Below are positions 39,984 through 50,000 of a DNA stretch of 52,953 nt, one piece after another; positions within the stretch are counted from its first letter, which is position 1, and every line of letters begins with the position of its first letter. Below the pieces are notes generated by a model. It did no database searches. It was given only the letters and a program-made list of their open reading frames with translations, and was not told the origin of the DNA. The stretch comes from UBA946 sp031550725 (GTDB lineage: Bacteria > Bacillota > Clostridia > Oscillospirales > Ruminococcaceae). Position numbers and translations under genes: made by a program. The DNA is taken from NCBI GenBank assembly GCA_031550725.1, contig JAVBOH010000003.1, positions 1 through 52,953 on the forward strand. Direction: 5' to 3'.

Positions 39984-42341
39984 TTATTCTTGTAACTGTG
40001 AAATTTTAAAACAATATTTATCCTCATTAAGCACCAGCACAGCATTATCACCCTTTTTAACTGAGCCGTCAAGAATTTGAACAGAGAGCAGGTTTTCAAT
40101 CGAAGAAGTTATTTCATTTCGAAGCTTTCTCGCACCTGTTTTATCATAACCATCCTTAATAAGCTTTGAAATAGCATCACCTGTGAATTCAAGTGAAATT
40201 TCAAGCTGCAAAGCACGTTTTTTTAGTCCGTCAAGCATCTTAACAGCAATACCCGAAAGCTCAGTTTCGGAAAGTCTTGAAAAGATAATAATATCATCAA
40301 GTCTGCCGATAAGTTCAGGACGAAAATGCTTTTTAATATCATTCATAACATCATGCTTATGAGCAGAAAGATCATCGGAAATCTCACCAAATCCAAACGA
40401 CTTTTTATCGGTAATATGTGCAGCACCAATGTTAGAAGTCATAATAATGATAGTGTTTCTAAAGCTGACAGTGCGCCCCATACTGTCCGTGAGAATACCA
40501 TCCTCAAAAATTTGCAGGAGAATGTTGTATATATCACTGTGTGCCTTTTCGATTTCATCAAAAAGCACAACGCTATATGGCTTTCTGCGAACACGTTCAG
40601 TAAGCTGACCGCCTTCTTCAAAACCAACATATCCTGGAGGTGAGCCGATAAGCTTTGAAACGCTGTGTTTCTCCATAAATTCAGACATATCAAAACGAAT
40701 TATAGAGTTTTCATCACCGAAAAGACATTCAGCCAAAGCTTTTGATAGTTCAGTTTTACCAGAACCAGTTGGTCCTGCGAAAAGAAAAGAGCTGATAGGA
40801 CGAGTAGGGTCTTTAAGTCCCGAACGACTTCTGCGAATAGCCTCTGATACTGATTTTACCGCTTCATGCTGGCCAACAACACGCTTATGAAGTTCAAATT
40901 CCAAGTTAAGCAAGCGTTCACTTTCTGATTTGGTAATATTAGTTACAGGAATACCAGTTGTAACAGAAACAACCTCGGCAATTTCCTCACGTCCAATAAA
41001 AGTCTGGAAAGTGTCACCTTTTCGGCTGCGGTTTAAATCGGATTTAGTATATGACGCTTCATTCACAATGATGTTATCCATCATAGTACGCAAATTTTCG
41101 GCAAGTTCATTTAACGAAGTTGGCTCGGTTGTTATTTTCATTCTCGCACGGGATGATGCTTCGTCAATTAAATCGATAGCCTTATCAGGTAAAAATCTAT
41201 CAGGAAGATAGCGTACAGACATTGAAACAGCAGCGTTAATAGCTTCATCGGTAATGCGGACATTATGAAAATTCTCATAGCATTTACGAAGTCCTGCAAG
41301 AATTTTCACAGCCTCATCTTCAGCAGGCTCTTTAATCATAACCTGACCAAAACGGCGTTCAAGTGCACTGTCACGCTCAATATATTTACGGTATTCCTCA
41401 ATAGTGGTAGCACCGATAATTTGTATTTCTCCACGGGCAAGCTGCGGTTTAAGAATATTTGATGCATCAATAGCACCCTCAGCAGCACCAGCACCAACAA
41501 TTGTATGCAGCTCATCAATAAAAAGAATAATATTGCCGTTATCAATAACCTCGTCAATACATTGCTTGATACGTTCTTCAAAATCACCACGGTATTTTGC
41601 ACCGGCAAGCATCGAGGTTAAGCTAAGTGAAAAGATATGCTTATTGCGCAAATTTTCAGGAGCTTTACCCTCTGCAATAAGCTGTGCAATTCCCTCTGCG
41701 ACAGCAGTTTTTCCAACTCCTGCCTCACCGATAAGGCAAGGATTATTCTTAGTTCTGCGTGACAGTATCTGTAAACAGCGTTCAATTTCTTTGTCCCTGC
41801 ACAAAACAGGGTCGCACTTTTTTTCTTTTGCACATAAAGTGAGGTCTTTACCATATTTCATTAGAGTGGGAGCTTTTGAAATAGGATTATAAACTTGAGT
41901 TTCCATAACATTTATACCAGTACAGGCGTTAGTTAAACGTGTTATACTTCCGCCGACATCACGAATTAACTGCACAGCAGTGCAGCCCTCCTGTGATAAA
42001 AGAGCAAGAAGAATATGTTCAGTTCCAGCAAGCTTGCTGCCTGATTCAGCAGCAATTTCAAAGGCATTTTCAATAATGCGTTTTGCAGCAGGAGTAATGG
42101 CCTCTGCATCAACACAGCAAGTTTCACCTTTACCAATAATAGCAATGATACGGTTGACAATAGCGTCTTCTTTTACACCGCATACCCTAAAAATACTTGA
42201 TGCAGTACTGCCGCTTTCGGAAAGCAAGGAAAGCAAAATATGCTCACTTCCGACATAGGTGTGACCGAATTTTCCTGCGTGCATAAAGGCTTTATTAATT
42301 ACGAGGTTTGCTTTTTTTGTAAAGCTCTCAAGATTATACAT
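39984..42341 (-). CDS. clpC: ClpC-type AAA+ unfoldase of the Clp protease
   Basis: 785 aa from ATG 42341 (family start MYNLESFTKKA). An upstream in-frame TTG overlaps the GAAAGG site, which lies about 13 bases before this ATG. It unfolds proteins for ClpP. ClpN repeats (ANLVINKAFMHAGKFGHTYV, ESGSKLAGTEHILLALL), first ATPase with GEAGVGKTAVAEG and LFIDELHTIVGAG, a middle-domain region, second ATPase with GPTGSGKTELSKALAE and LFDEIEKAH. Sensor and arginine-finger regions look normal. No ctsR, mcsA or mcsB genes adjoin it, unlike the Bacillus locus. An extended -10 (TGG-TATACT at about 42389) may be its promoter. Confidence 0.94.
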   Translation of the reverse strand: MYNLESFTKKANLVINKAFMHAGKFGHTYVGSEHILLSLLSESGSTASSIFRVCGVKEDAIVNRIIAIIGKGETCCVDAEAITPAAKRIIENAFEIAAESGSKLAGTEHILLALLSQEGCTAVQLIRDVGGSITRLTNACTGINVMETQVYNPISKAPTLMKYGKDLTLCAKEKKCDPVLCRDKEIERCLQILSRRTKNNPCLIGEAGVGKTAVAEGIAQLIAEGKAPENLRNKHIFSLSLTSMLAGAKYRGDFEERIKQCIDEVIDNGNIILFIDELHTIVGAGAAEGAIDASNILKPQLARGEIQIIGATTIEEYRKYIERDSALERRFGQVMIKEPAEDEAVKILAGLRKCYENFHNVRITDEAINAAVSMSVRYLPDRFLPDKAIDLIDEASSRARMKITTEPTSLNELAENLRTMMDNIIVNEASYTKSDLNRSRKGDTFQTFIGREEIAEVVSVTTGIPVTNITKSESERLLNLEFELHKRVVGQHEAVKSVSEAIRRSRSGLKDPTRPISSFLFAGPTGSGKTELSKALAECLFGDENSIIRFDMSEFMEKHSVSKLIGSPPGYVGFEEGGQLTERVRRKPYSVVLFDEIEKAHSDIYNILLQIFEDGILTDSMGRTVSFRNTIIIMTSNIGAAHITDKKSFGFGEISDDLSAHKHDVMNDIKKHFRPELIGRLDDIIIFSRLSETELSGIAVKMLDGLKKRALQLEISLEFTGDAISKLIKDGYDKTGARKLRNEITSSIENLLSVQILDGSVKKGDNAVLVLNEDKYCFKISQLQE

Positions 42342-42470
42342 ATACAGATACCGACCTTTCAAATTAAAAAGTAAAAAATATCTTCCTTAGTATACCATAA
42401 ATATTAAGAAATATTTGTCGTATGCTATCAAAAGTAAAATTAATTTTTTAATTGAAATTAAGAAAACCAT

Positions 42471-42482
42471 CTGGTCGACCAG
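42471..42482. promoter_or_regulatory. 12-bp palindrome between divergent clpC and kinase genes
   Basis: CTGGTCGACCAG, followed by TTGACTGG. It lies between two divergent promoters. AGTCAAC-like and GGTCGAC-like heptads recall CtsR boxes, but their spacing does not match that consensus. Candidate operator only. Confidence 0.3.
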
Positions 42483-42517
42483 TTGACTGGATAAACAATA
42501 TTTGACTTGAATTTTTC

Positions 42518-42546
42518 TTGTGTTTTTATTAACTATGTGCTATAAT
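42518..42546 (+). promoter_or_regulatory. Promoter candidate for the P-loop kinase gene
   Basis: TTGTGT (42518-42523), 17-base spacer, TATAAT (42541-42546), about 35 bases before the ATG at 42580. The -35 is weak. Confidence 0.5.
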
Positions 42547-42579
42547 CAAACTATGATTATTATACGAGGTGAAGTAGTA

Positions 42580-43131
42580 ATGAAAAACAAGATAATATTA
42601 ATAAGTGGATATTGTGCAACAGGAAAATCCACATTTTCATATAAACTTGCAGAAAAATTAAATCTGCCATGCTTTAATAAAGATAGAATAAAAGAAGTGA
42701 TTGGTGATGGATTTGGAGCAGAAAATAAGGATGTACATAAGAAAAACAGTGCAGTGACATTTATGCTGATGATGCATATAGCAGAGAACTTTTTAAAAGC
42801 AGGAAAACCATGTATACTTGAAAGTAATTTCAAGCTTCATGAAAGTGAGCAGGTTAAAAAACTGCTTGAAAAGTATAATTGTGAGTGTCTGACTTTTGTG
42901 TTCACAGGTGATTTAGAGGTTGTTTATGAAAGATATATAGAAAGAGAAAAAACAAATCGTCACTGGGTACATATTATTGAGGGTGAAGATAAAGAAATGT
43001 TTATGAATTCACATAAACAGTTTGGGCAGGCAGATGTGTCTGTTGGACAGACTGTTAAAGTAAATACAACAGATTTTGATAAAGTGGATTATGAGAAATT
43101 ATATGATATAGCTGAGAATTTTCTTAATTAA
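42580..43131 (+). CDS. P-loop kinase (AAA/zeta-toxin-like family)
   Basis: 183 aa from ATG 42580 with GAGGTGA upstream; 20 codons of frame before it are not translated. Walker A is GYCATGKSTFS (about 10-20). The following FNKDRIKEVIGDGFG resembles the substrate-loop region of small ATP-dependent kinases. A mid-region reads PCILESNFKLHESEQV, with a later YERYIEREKTNRHW Arg-rich lid. It may phosphorylate a small molecule or nucleotide; the substrate is unknown. It has its own promoter and terminator and is unrelated in layout to the CRISPR genes to its right. Confidence 0.78.
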   Translation: MKNKIILISGYCATGKSTFSYKLAEKLNLPCFNKDRIKEVIGDGFGAENKDVHKKNSAVTFMLMMHIAENFLKAGKPCILESNFKLHESEQVKKLLEKYNCECLTFVFTGDLEVVYERYIEREKTNRHWVHIIEGEDKEMFMNSHKQFGQADVSVGQTVKVNTTDFDKVDYEKLYDIAENFLN

Positions 43132-43175
43132 TGTCTACTGAATAATTTAAAATATGAGTAATAATAAATCAATAA

Positions 43176-43218
43176 AATTGCAATACTGAAATATTATCAG
43201 GATTGCAATTTTTGTTTT
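43176..43218 (+). terminator. Terminator of the P-loop kinase gene
   Basis: AAATTGCAAT / ATTGCAATTT stem with a loop of about 17 bases, then TTTGTTTTT. Confidence 0.7.
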
Positions 43219-43262
43219 TGGGAAATACAATACATAATAATGTAAAATTATGAAAATAATTG

Positions 43263-43291
43263 TTGACATATGTTAATATATGTGATATAAT
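43263..43291 (+). promoter_or_regulatory. Sigma-A promoter of the cas operon with internal inverted repeat
   Basis: TTGACA (43263-43268), 17-base spacer, TATAAT (43286-43291), both boxes at consensus, about 65 bases before cas3. The spacer region carries ACATAT (43266-43271) and ATATGT (43278-43283), an operator-like inverted repeat. Confidence 0.8.
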
Positions 43292-43358
43292 CCTATTAAT
43301 TAATGACAAATTGAATTATGAATACAATAAAATATTATAACATCTTGCATAAAAGGGG

Positions 43359-45800
43359 ATGGTGAGGATAGAAACAATTCAAGAACATATTGCACATATA
43401 ACAAAATTTGATGAAATTGAATATATTCAGACAGCATCTGAACATTCAAGAAATACAGCGAAATATACATCGGAAAATTTAAAAGTTATTAAACTTGAAA
43501 GTGTTGGATATTTGACAGGACTAATACATGATATGGGTAAATTTTGCGGTAAATTTGATGAATATATCAGGAAATCTGCCGATGGTGCAAATGTGAAAAA
43601 AGGTTCTGTAAATCATACTTTTTCAGGCGTTATTTATCTTATGGAAAGGTATCATAATACAAGTGATTTTTCAAGAAAACTAACATCAGAAATAGTAGCA
43701 TGGGCAATTGGCTCGCATCACGGACAGTTTGATATAATTGACCTTGAAAATAACAGTGGTTTTGAGCATAGAATGTATTATGATAAAGAGCAGATATGTT
43801 ATGATGAGGCAATAAATGATTTTATAGCTGAATGTGCCAATACAGATGAAATTGATACTTTATTTGATAAAGCTGCTGAAGAAGTAAAGTCAATATTTGA
43901 AATAATTAAAACTGATTATAAAAAGTATATGGGTCAAAACGGTCTGAAAATAACAATCCAATATAGCTTTCTTGGTTTTTTAGCAAGACTTGTTTTATCG
44001 GCTCTAATTGATGCAGACAGGCGTGATACCAATGAGTTTTGCTGTCAGCAAAAACATACATATATTACAGCTGATACGGAATTATGGATTAAGCAGCTTG
44101 AGTTTTTTAATAGAAAGCTAAATAAAATGTCATGTGATACTGAAATAAACAAAGCTAGAAAATATATTTCAGATAAATCAGCAGAATTTGCTGTAAACAC
44201 TGGTGGGGTATATAGAATATCAGTGCCTACCGGAGCAGGAAAAACCTTAGCTACACTGCGTTTTGCACTTGAACATGCGGCGAAAAACGACAAAAGTCGT
44301 TTGATTTTTGTTATACCTCTGCTTAGTGTTTTGGAGCAGAATGCAAAAGTAATTTCTGATTATATTTTGGACAGCAAGACAATTCTGACAGAGCATCATT
44401 CAAATGTCGTGCGTAGTGAAACAGAAGATGGTGAGCTTGATAATTATGAGCTTTTGTCTGAAAGCTTTTCGTCACCTGTATTAATTACAACTCTTGTTCA
44501 GCTGCTTAATACTCTTTTTGCAGTCAAAACAACATCAATACGACGAATGAAATCGTTATGCAATAGTGTAATAGTAATTGATGAAGTGCAGAGTGTACCA
44601 TATAAAACGCTGTATATGTTTAATATGGCGATTAATTTCCTGGTAAATTTCTGTGGCGCAACTGTTGTATTATCATCTGCAACTCAACCATGTTTCGAAA
44701 CACTGGATTATCCGATAAAGCTGTATGCTGATTGTGATATTGTTCCATTTAATGAAGAAATCTTCAAAGTGTTCAAACGTACAGAAACGGTGGATTTATC
44801 ATCCGAGCCAAAGAATATTGAACAGCTTTCGGATTTTTCTTATAAAATTATAGAAGAAAAATCAAGCTTACTAATAATATGCAATACAAAAAATAGTGCT
44901 AAAGAACTTTTTTATCAGCTTAAAAATTTAAATTCGGATGATATATATAAATTGTATCATTTATCAACATCAATGTGCACGCAGCATAGAATTGATACCT
45001 TAGCAGCGATAAATAAAAGCCTTGCACTCGGTGAAAAAATAATATGTGTATCAACACAGCTTGTCGAGGCAGGTGTTGACTTTTCATTTGAAGTATGCAT
45101 CAGAATAAAAGCAGGAATTGATAATATAACACAAGCAGCAGGACGCTGTAACCGAAGTAATGATTATGGATATATCTGTACGGTTTATATTGTGAGCCTA
45201 CAAGATGAAAAATTGAGTATGCTGCCTGATATAATTAAATCACAGCAAGCATTTGATGTTTTACATGAAATTTACGCTAAAAATCCGATTGCTTATAATA
45301 ATGATATGTTAAGCACAAAAAGTGTTAATGACTATTATCACAGATTGCTCAGATACGAATATGATAAAGATACATTCAGATATGCAGTTAAAAATGAAAA
45401 GCTGTTTTCATTAATATCACATAATGACTTACACAACAGAGCTGGCAGTGTAACCAATAAGTATATTTTAAAGCAGTCCTTTAAATCAGCAGGGGATATG
45501 TTCAAGGTTTTTGATGACAATACAGAGGATATTATTGTTCCGTATAATGAAACTGCAAGGGAAATAATAGCTGATTTATGTTCGCAAAAAGCAAAGTTTG
45601 ATATTGTATATCTGAAAGAAAAAATCGAGCAGGCAAAACCGTATACAATCCAGGTTTATGCACAAAAATTCAGAAAGCTATGTGATGATGGTGTGATTTT
45701 CAAAACAAGTGAGGACAAGCATTTTACAGCATTAATGGATGGATATTACAGCGATGAAATTGGTCTTAATGATGGAAATTCAATAGGTTTATTTTTCTGA
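43359..45800 (+). CDS. cas3: CRISPR-associated helicase-nuclease Cas3 (type I-C)
   Basis: 813 aa. It unwinds and cuts DNA marked by Cascade. The N-terminal HD domain has His29, LIHDMGK (His57-Asp58), NHTF and SHHGQF (His120-His121). The SF2 helicase has PTGAGKTLATL (290-300), DEVQ (408-411), SSAT (439-442), VSTQLVEAGVDFSF and QAAGRCNRS. All catalytic motifs look intact. The start is uncertain: ATG 43359 abuts AAAAGGGG, so the adjacent GTG at 43362 may be used. It is first gene of the operon; cas5 follows after 16 bases. Confidence 0.96.
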   Translation: MVRIETIQEHIAHITKFDEIEYIQTASEHSRNTAKYTSENLKVIKLESVGYLTGLIHDMGKFCGKFDEYIRKSADGANVKKGSVNHTFSGVIYLMERYHNTSDFSRKLTSEIVAWAIGSHHGQFDIIDLENNSGFEHRMYYDKEQICYDEAINDFIAECANTDEIDTLFDKAAEEVKSIFEIIKTDYKKYMGQNGLKITIQYSFLGFLARLVLSALIDADRRDTNEFCCQQKHTYITADTELWIKQLEFFNRKLNKMSCDTEINKARKYISDKSAEFAVNTGGVYRISVPTGAGKTLATLRFALEHAAKNDKSRLIFVIPLLSVLEQNAKVISDYILDSKTILTEHHSNVVRSETEDGELDNYELLSESFSSPVLITTLVQLLNTLFAVKTTSIRRMKSLCNSVIVIDEVQSVPYKTLYMFNMAINFLVNFCGATVVLSSATQPCFETLDYPIKLYADCDIVPFNEEIFKVFKRTETVDLSSEPKNIEQLSDFSYKIIEEKSSLLIICNTKNSAKELFYQLKNLNSDDIYKLYHLSTSMCTQHRIDTLAAINKSLALGEKIICVSTQLVEAGVDFSFEVCIRIKAGIDNITQAAGRCNRSNDYGYICTVYIVSLQDEKLSMLPDIIKSQQAFDVLHEIYAKNPIAYNNDMLSTKSVNDYYHRLLRYEYDKDTFRYAVKNEKLFSLISHNDLHNRAGSVTNKYILKQSFKSAGDMFKVFDDNTEDIIVPYNETAREIIADLCSQKAKFDIVYLKEKIEQAKPYTIQVYAQKFRKLCDDGVIFKTSEDKHFTALMDGYYSDEIGLNDGNSIGLFF

Positions 45801-45816
45801 AAGGAAGGGATAAAAA

Positions 45817-46554
45817 GTGGTTCATGAGAATTCTGTGGAGTTTGAAGTTTATGGCGAGTATGGTTTGTTTTCTGACCCGATAACACGAGTCGGAGGAGAA
45901 AAATTTTCGTATCAAATTCCCACATATGAGGCAATCAAGGGAGTATTACACTCGATATACTGGAAACCAAGTCTAATATGGATAATAGATCGAGTAAGGG
46001 TTATTAATCAGATACAAACTGAAACAAAAGGTATCAGACCGATAAAGTATAATGAAAACAGCAATGATTTGTCTTACTATACATATCTTAAAGATTGTAA
46101 ATATCAAGTAAAAGCTCATTTTATATGGAATGAAAACCGTCCGGAACTGAAAAATGACCAGACAGATGAATGTGAAAACAAGCATCATAATATTGCAAAG
46201 CGAGCAATAAACAAGGGTGGACGCCGTGACATATTTCTTGGAACAAGAGAGTGTCAGGCATATGTTGAACCTTGCACATATGGTGAGGGTGAGGGTTTTT
46301 ATGATAGCACACCAGAGCTTAGCTTTGGTATGATGTATCATGGAATAACATATGCAGATGAAGCTTATTCCGTTGAAACGAAGGATAAAATGACAGTTAG
46401 ACTTTGGAATGCTGTTATGAAAAAAGGTGAGATTATTTTTCTTCCGCCGCAGGCTTGTATTCATCGTCCTGTAAGAGAAATGAATATTAAACCATTTGGC
46501 ACAGAGCATGAGAATTTTACAGGTGTTGATAATTTGTTTTCGGAGGTGGAATAA
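45817..46554 (+). CDS. cas5c: Type I-C Cas5 (Cas5c/Cas5d), crRNA-processing Cascade subunit
   Basis: 245 aa from a GTG start behind GGAAGGGA. In I-C systems this protein replaces Cas6: it cuts repeat RNA and caps the 5' end of the crRNA. Evidence: VEFEVYGEYGLFSDPITRVG, SYQIPTYEAIKGVLHSIYWKP, GGRRDIFLGTRECQAYVEP and LSFGMMYHGI, as in the Cas5d family. The stop codon abuts the cas8c start. Confidence 0.95.
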   Translation: MVHENSVEFEVYGEYGLFSDPITRVGGEKFSYQIPTYEAIKGVLHSIYWKPSLIWIIDRVRVINQIQTETKGIRPIKYNENSNDLSYYTYLKDCKYQVKAHFIWNENRPELKNDQTDECENKHHNIAKRAINKGGRRDIFLGTRECQAYVEPCTYGEGEGFYDSTPELSFGMMYHGITYADEAYSVETKDKMTVRLWNAVMKKGEIIFLPPQACIHRPVREMNIKPFGTEHENFTGVDNLFSEVE

Positions 46555-48450
46555 ATGGCATGGATGAATATGCTTTATAAAACTTATGAAAATAACGCTC
46601 ATATGATGGGTGTTGCTGATGGCGACAAAGCTATCCTTACACCAATTGCTCATTTTATCATGAATATCCAACTTGAAATTACAATTGACGAAAATGGAAA
46701 TTTTCATTCAGCAAGGGAACTTGAAAAAGCGGAGGGTAAAACAATTTCTCCTGTAAATGAACGTTCAGCAAGCCGTGCAAGCGGAATTGCTCCGCATCCT
46801 TTAAATGATACATTATCATATATAGCACGAGATTATTCTATTTATGTAAGTGGTGAAAGTGAAAAGAACAAGGCGTTAGAAAAACACGCAGCATATATTG
46901 AACAGTTAAAAATTTGGAATGAATCTGAATATACACACCCAAAGGTTATTGCTATATATAAATATTTATCGACTAGCAGTGTTATTTCAGATTTAAACAA
47001 AGCAGGTTTTGTTAAATTTAATGATTCAGGCGAATTATCTGATGATAAAATTAAAGGAAGTCCATATGAGAAAGTTTTTGTAAGATTTAGGGTATTGTCT
47101 GAAAAAATTGATGATATCATGAATGCGTGGGAAGATGCAACACTGTGGCAAAAATATATTTCATATTACTGTTCAAATGAAAGTGGAAATAATGATGTTT
47201 GCTATATTAAGGGAGAAAAGGATGTAACATCATCAAATCATCCAAAAGGTATTTTAGCGTCAAGCTATGGTGCAAAGCTTATATCAGCAAATGATTCATC
47301 AGGCTTTACATACCGAGGTCGTTTTATAGAAAATGATGAGGCATTATCAATAAGTTATGAAGCAACTCAAAAGGCTCATGCGGCATTAACATGGCTTGGT
47401 GCAAATCAAAGCAGAACAATCGGCAGTAAGGATAAGCGAACTTTTATTTGTTGGTGTCCGCAAAGCAAGTCTGTTCCTGAAATAGACCCTGCATTTGGTG
47501 ATGATGATAATGAAATAGAATCAATTTCATATACAAAATCAGAATATACAGACAAGCTGAATATGTATATTGCAGGATGTCAAAAGAGATTTGAAATTGG
47601 TGATGATATTGTTACTATATCGCTTGAAGCGGCAACAACAGGCAGATTGTCAGTGACATATTATAACGAGCTGAAAGCGTCAGATTATATTAACAGGATA
47701 AAAAACTGGCGAGAAAGCTGTATATGGTATTTTCCATATTTTAATGCAGATAAAAAGTTTTCTTATATTATAAGCAATCCGAGTACATTCAGAATTGCCG
47801 AATATGCATTCGGCGATGAAACGGACAGAGGATTTATTGAACTTAAAAATGACAAGCTTAAAAGAGAACAGACACAGCGGGTTTTGCATTGTATTCTTGA
47901 TAAACAGCCCGTTCCAAGGGATATAATTCGTGCGATAATGAAAAAAGCATCAAATCCGATAGCATATTCATTCGTGAATTATGAAAGGGTTTTGTCAACA
48001 GCGTGTTCTTTGATTGCAAAATATTATAATGATAAAGCAGAAGGAGTGAAATTTACAATGGCGATTGATGTTGGTTTTAAAGACAGAAGCTATATTTTCG
48101 GCAGACTTTTAGCTATTGCAGAGATAGCGGAGCAGAAAGCTATGAAAACAAAATTTGCAAAAACAGGTGAAAGTGATGACCGTATAACAAATGCTAGCCG
48201 TTATATGGCATCATATCAAAATCACCCAATGTATGTTTATAAAATCATACGAACAAAATTACAGCCTTATTTAAAAATGCTTAATCCTGTTACAAGAGAA
48301 TATTATGCGAGTATGTTTGATGAGGTGTTTGAACTTATTAAAACTGAAGATATATCTGAGTTGAATAATCCTCTTAATGAAATTTACTTGCTTGGATATT
48401 CACACCAGCGTGCAGCGTTACAAGATAAAGATAAAGATAAAATAATATAG
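46555..48450 (+). CDS. cas8c: Type I-C Cas8c (Csd1), large Cascade subunit
   Basis: 631 aa, normal for Csd1/Cas8c. It is the PAM-recognising large subunit. The N-terminus MAWMNMLYKTYENN and the middle motifs GIAPHPLNDTLSYIARDYS, HAALTWLGANQS and FICWCPQSK fit the family. It starts immediately after the cas5 stop with no intergenic DNA, pointing to coupled translation. An internal start producing a Cas11-like C-terminal product is known in I-C systems and is possible here; I did not identify it. Confidence 0.95.
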   Translation: MAWMNMLYKTYENNAHMMGVADGDKAILTPIAHFIMNIQLEITIDENGNFHSARELEKAEGKTISPVNERSASRASGIAPHPLNDTLSYIARDYSIYVSGESEKNKALEKHAAYIEQLKIWNESEYTHPKVIAIYKYLSTSSVISDLNKAGFVKFNDSGELSDDKIKGSPYEKVFVRFRVLSEKIDDIMNAWEDATLWQKYISYYCSNESGNNDVCYIKGEKDVTSSNHPKGILASSYGAKLISANDSSGFTYRGRFIENDEALSISYEATQKAHAALTWLGANQSRTIGSKDKRTFICWCPQSKSVPEIDPAFGDDDNEIESISYTKSEYTDKLNMYIAGCQKRFEIGDDIVTISLEAATTGRLSVTYYNELKASDYINRIKNWRESCIWYFPYFNADKKFSYIISNPSTFRIAEYAFGDETDRGFIELKNDKLKREQTQRVLHCILDKQPVPRDIIRAIMKKASNPIAYSFVNYERVLSTACSLIAKYYNDKAEGVKFTMAIDVGFKDRSYIFGRLLAIAEIAEQKAMKTKFAKTGESDDRITNASRYMASYQNHPMYVYKIIRTKLQPYLKMLNPVTREYYASMFDEVFELIKTEDISELNNPLNEIYLLGYSHQRAALQDKDKDKII

Positions 48451-48478
48451 ACGATGAAAATAAGGAGGAAAAATTATA

Positions 48479-49342
48479 ATGAACAGCTTGATGAATAAAA
48501 TTGACTTTGCAGTAGTTATTACCGTTTCAAACGCAAATCCAAATGGTGACCCTTTAAATGGTAACCGTCCGAGAACAACATATACAGGTTTGGGTGAAAT
48601 TTCTGATGTTTGCTTAAAGCGTAAAATCAGAAACAGATTGCAGGATATGGGCGAAAGCATATTTGTTAAATCCAGCGAGCGTAATGATGATGAATATAAT
48701 TCTCTAAGTGAACGTGCGAGCAAGACTATTATTGGTTATTCGAGCAATGATGAATATGCTGAAAAGGCTTGTAAAGAATGGTTTGATGTCAGAAGCTTCG
48801 GACAAGTTTTTGCTTTTAAACCAAGTTCAAAAGATTCAAAAAAGGACGGAGTTTCTGTTGGCGTAAGAGGACCTGTTACTATACATCAGGCATTAAGTGT
48901 TGATACAGTTGATATTAACAGCTTGCAAATAACCAAAAGTGTTAACTCTGAGCCAACCGAGTCAGGTAAAAAATCATCTGATACAATGGGCTCAAAGCAT
49001 ATGGTTGATTTTGGTGTGTATATCATAAAAGGCTCAATAAATGTGCAGCTTGCAGAAAAGACAGGTTTTTCTGATGAAGATGCAGAAAAAATCAAGGAGT
49101 GTTTAAGAACATTATTTGAGAATGATGCCTCCGCTGCAAGACCTGATGGAAGTATGGAAGTTCATAAGCTGTTCTGGTGGAAACATAACAATAAAATAGG
49201 ACAGTATTCATCAGCAAAAGTACATAGAACGTTAAGTGTAAAGCTGATTAACGGAAAGGATTATCCAGCATCAATTGATGATTATGATATCATAACAAAT
49301 GATTTGGATGGTTTGACTCCGGAGGTTATTAATGGAATATGA
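48479..49342 (+). CDS. cas7c: Type I-C Cas7 (Csd2), Cascade backbone
   Basis: 287 aa. It polymerises along the crRNA. IDFAVVITVSNANPNGDPLN is close to KIDFAVVITV in this gene and NPNGDPLNGNRPRT is the diagnostic family motif. GVRGPVTIHQALSVDTVDIN and KHMVDFGVYIIKGSINVQLA are also typical. The ribosome site is AAGGAGG. Its last 11 bases overlap cas4. Confidence 0.96.
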   Translation: MNSLMNKIDFAVVITVSNANPNGDPLNGNRPRTTYTGLGEISDVCLKRKIRNRLQDMGESIFVKSSERNDDEYNSLSERASKTIIGYSSNDEYAEKACKEWFDVRSFGQVFAFKPSSKDSKKDGVSVGVRGPVTIHQALSVDTVDINSLQITKSVNSEPTESGKKSSDTMGSKHMVDFGVYIIKGSINVQLAEKTGFSDEDAEKIKECLRTLFENDASAARPDGSMEVHKLFWWKHNNKIGQYSSAKVHRTLSVKLINGKDYPASIDDYDIITNDLDGLTPEVINGI

Positions 49343-50000
49343 TGAGCAGGATTATTTAATGCTCTCAGGTGTTCAGCATTTTGCATTCTGTCAGCGCCAA
49401 TGGGCACTTATTCACATTGAAATGATGTGGGAAGAAAATCTGCGTACTGTTGAAGGAAATTTATTACATGAAAAATGTCATGACAGCTATTCATCCGAAA
49501 GCAGAGGTAAGGTTATAATATCTCGTGGAATGCCGATTTTTTCACGTACACTTGGTGCTAGCGGAGAGTGTGATATTGTTGAATTCAAAGAATCAAAAAA
49601 TGGTATTACACTTGCTGGTAAAGAAGGATTTTATACACCATATCCTGTTGAATATAAGCATGGTGAACCAAAAGAAAGTGATGTTGATATAGTTCAGCTT
49701 GCTGCACAGGCAATATGTCTTGAAGAAATGCTGATGTGTGAAATAACTAGCGGTGCAATATTTTATGGTACTACAAAAAGACGCTTGAAAGTCGAAATAA
49801 CAGATGAATTGAAGGGGCTTGTACGAAAAATGTTTGCACAAATGCATCAATATTATATCAGTGGCTATCTTCCGAAAGTAAAGCAGACAAAAAGCTGTAA
49901 TGCTTGTTCATTAAAGGAATTATGCCTGCCAAAGTTAAATAAAATCAGCAGTGTTAAGAAATATCTTGAAGATAACTTTTGTGACGGAGGAAGTGTATGA
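49332..50000 (+). CDS. cas4: Cas4 nuclease, spacer acquisition
   Basis: 222 aa. A PD-(D/E)XK nuclease with an Fe-S cluster that trims prespacers and helps choose the PAM. An N-terminal Cys in HFAFCQRQWALIHIE, GECDIVEF, YPVEYKHGEPKE and VQLAAQAICLEEM (the QxxxY-like nuclease helix), and C-terminal cysteines in KSCNACSLKELC. Overlaps cas7 by 11 bases and cas1 by 4. Confidence 0.95.
   Translation: MEYDEQDYLMLSGVQHFAFCQRQWALIHIEMMWEENLRTVEGNLLHEKCHDSYSSESRGKVIISRGMPIFSRTLGASGECDIVEFKESKNGITLAGKEGFYTPYPVEYKHGEPKESDVDIVQLAAQAICLEEMLMCEITSGAIFYGTTKRRLKVEITDELKGLVRKMFAQMHQYYISGYLPKVKQTKSCNACSLKELCLPKLNKISSVKKYLEDNFCDGGSV

Noticed and set aside
42441..42520. CtsR operator for clpC
   Set aside because: Heptads similar to GGTCAAA occur, but not with the required 3-base gap, and the palindrome does not fit the CtsR direct-repeat layout.
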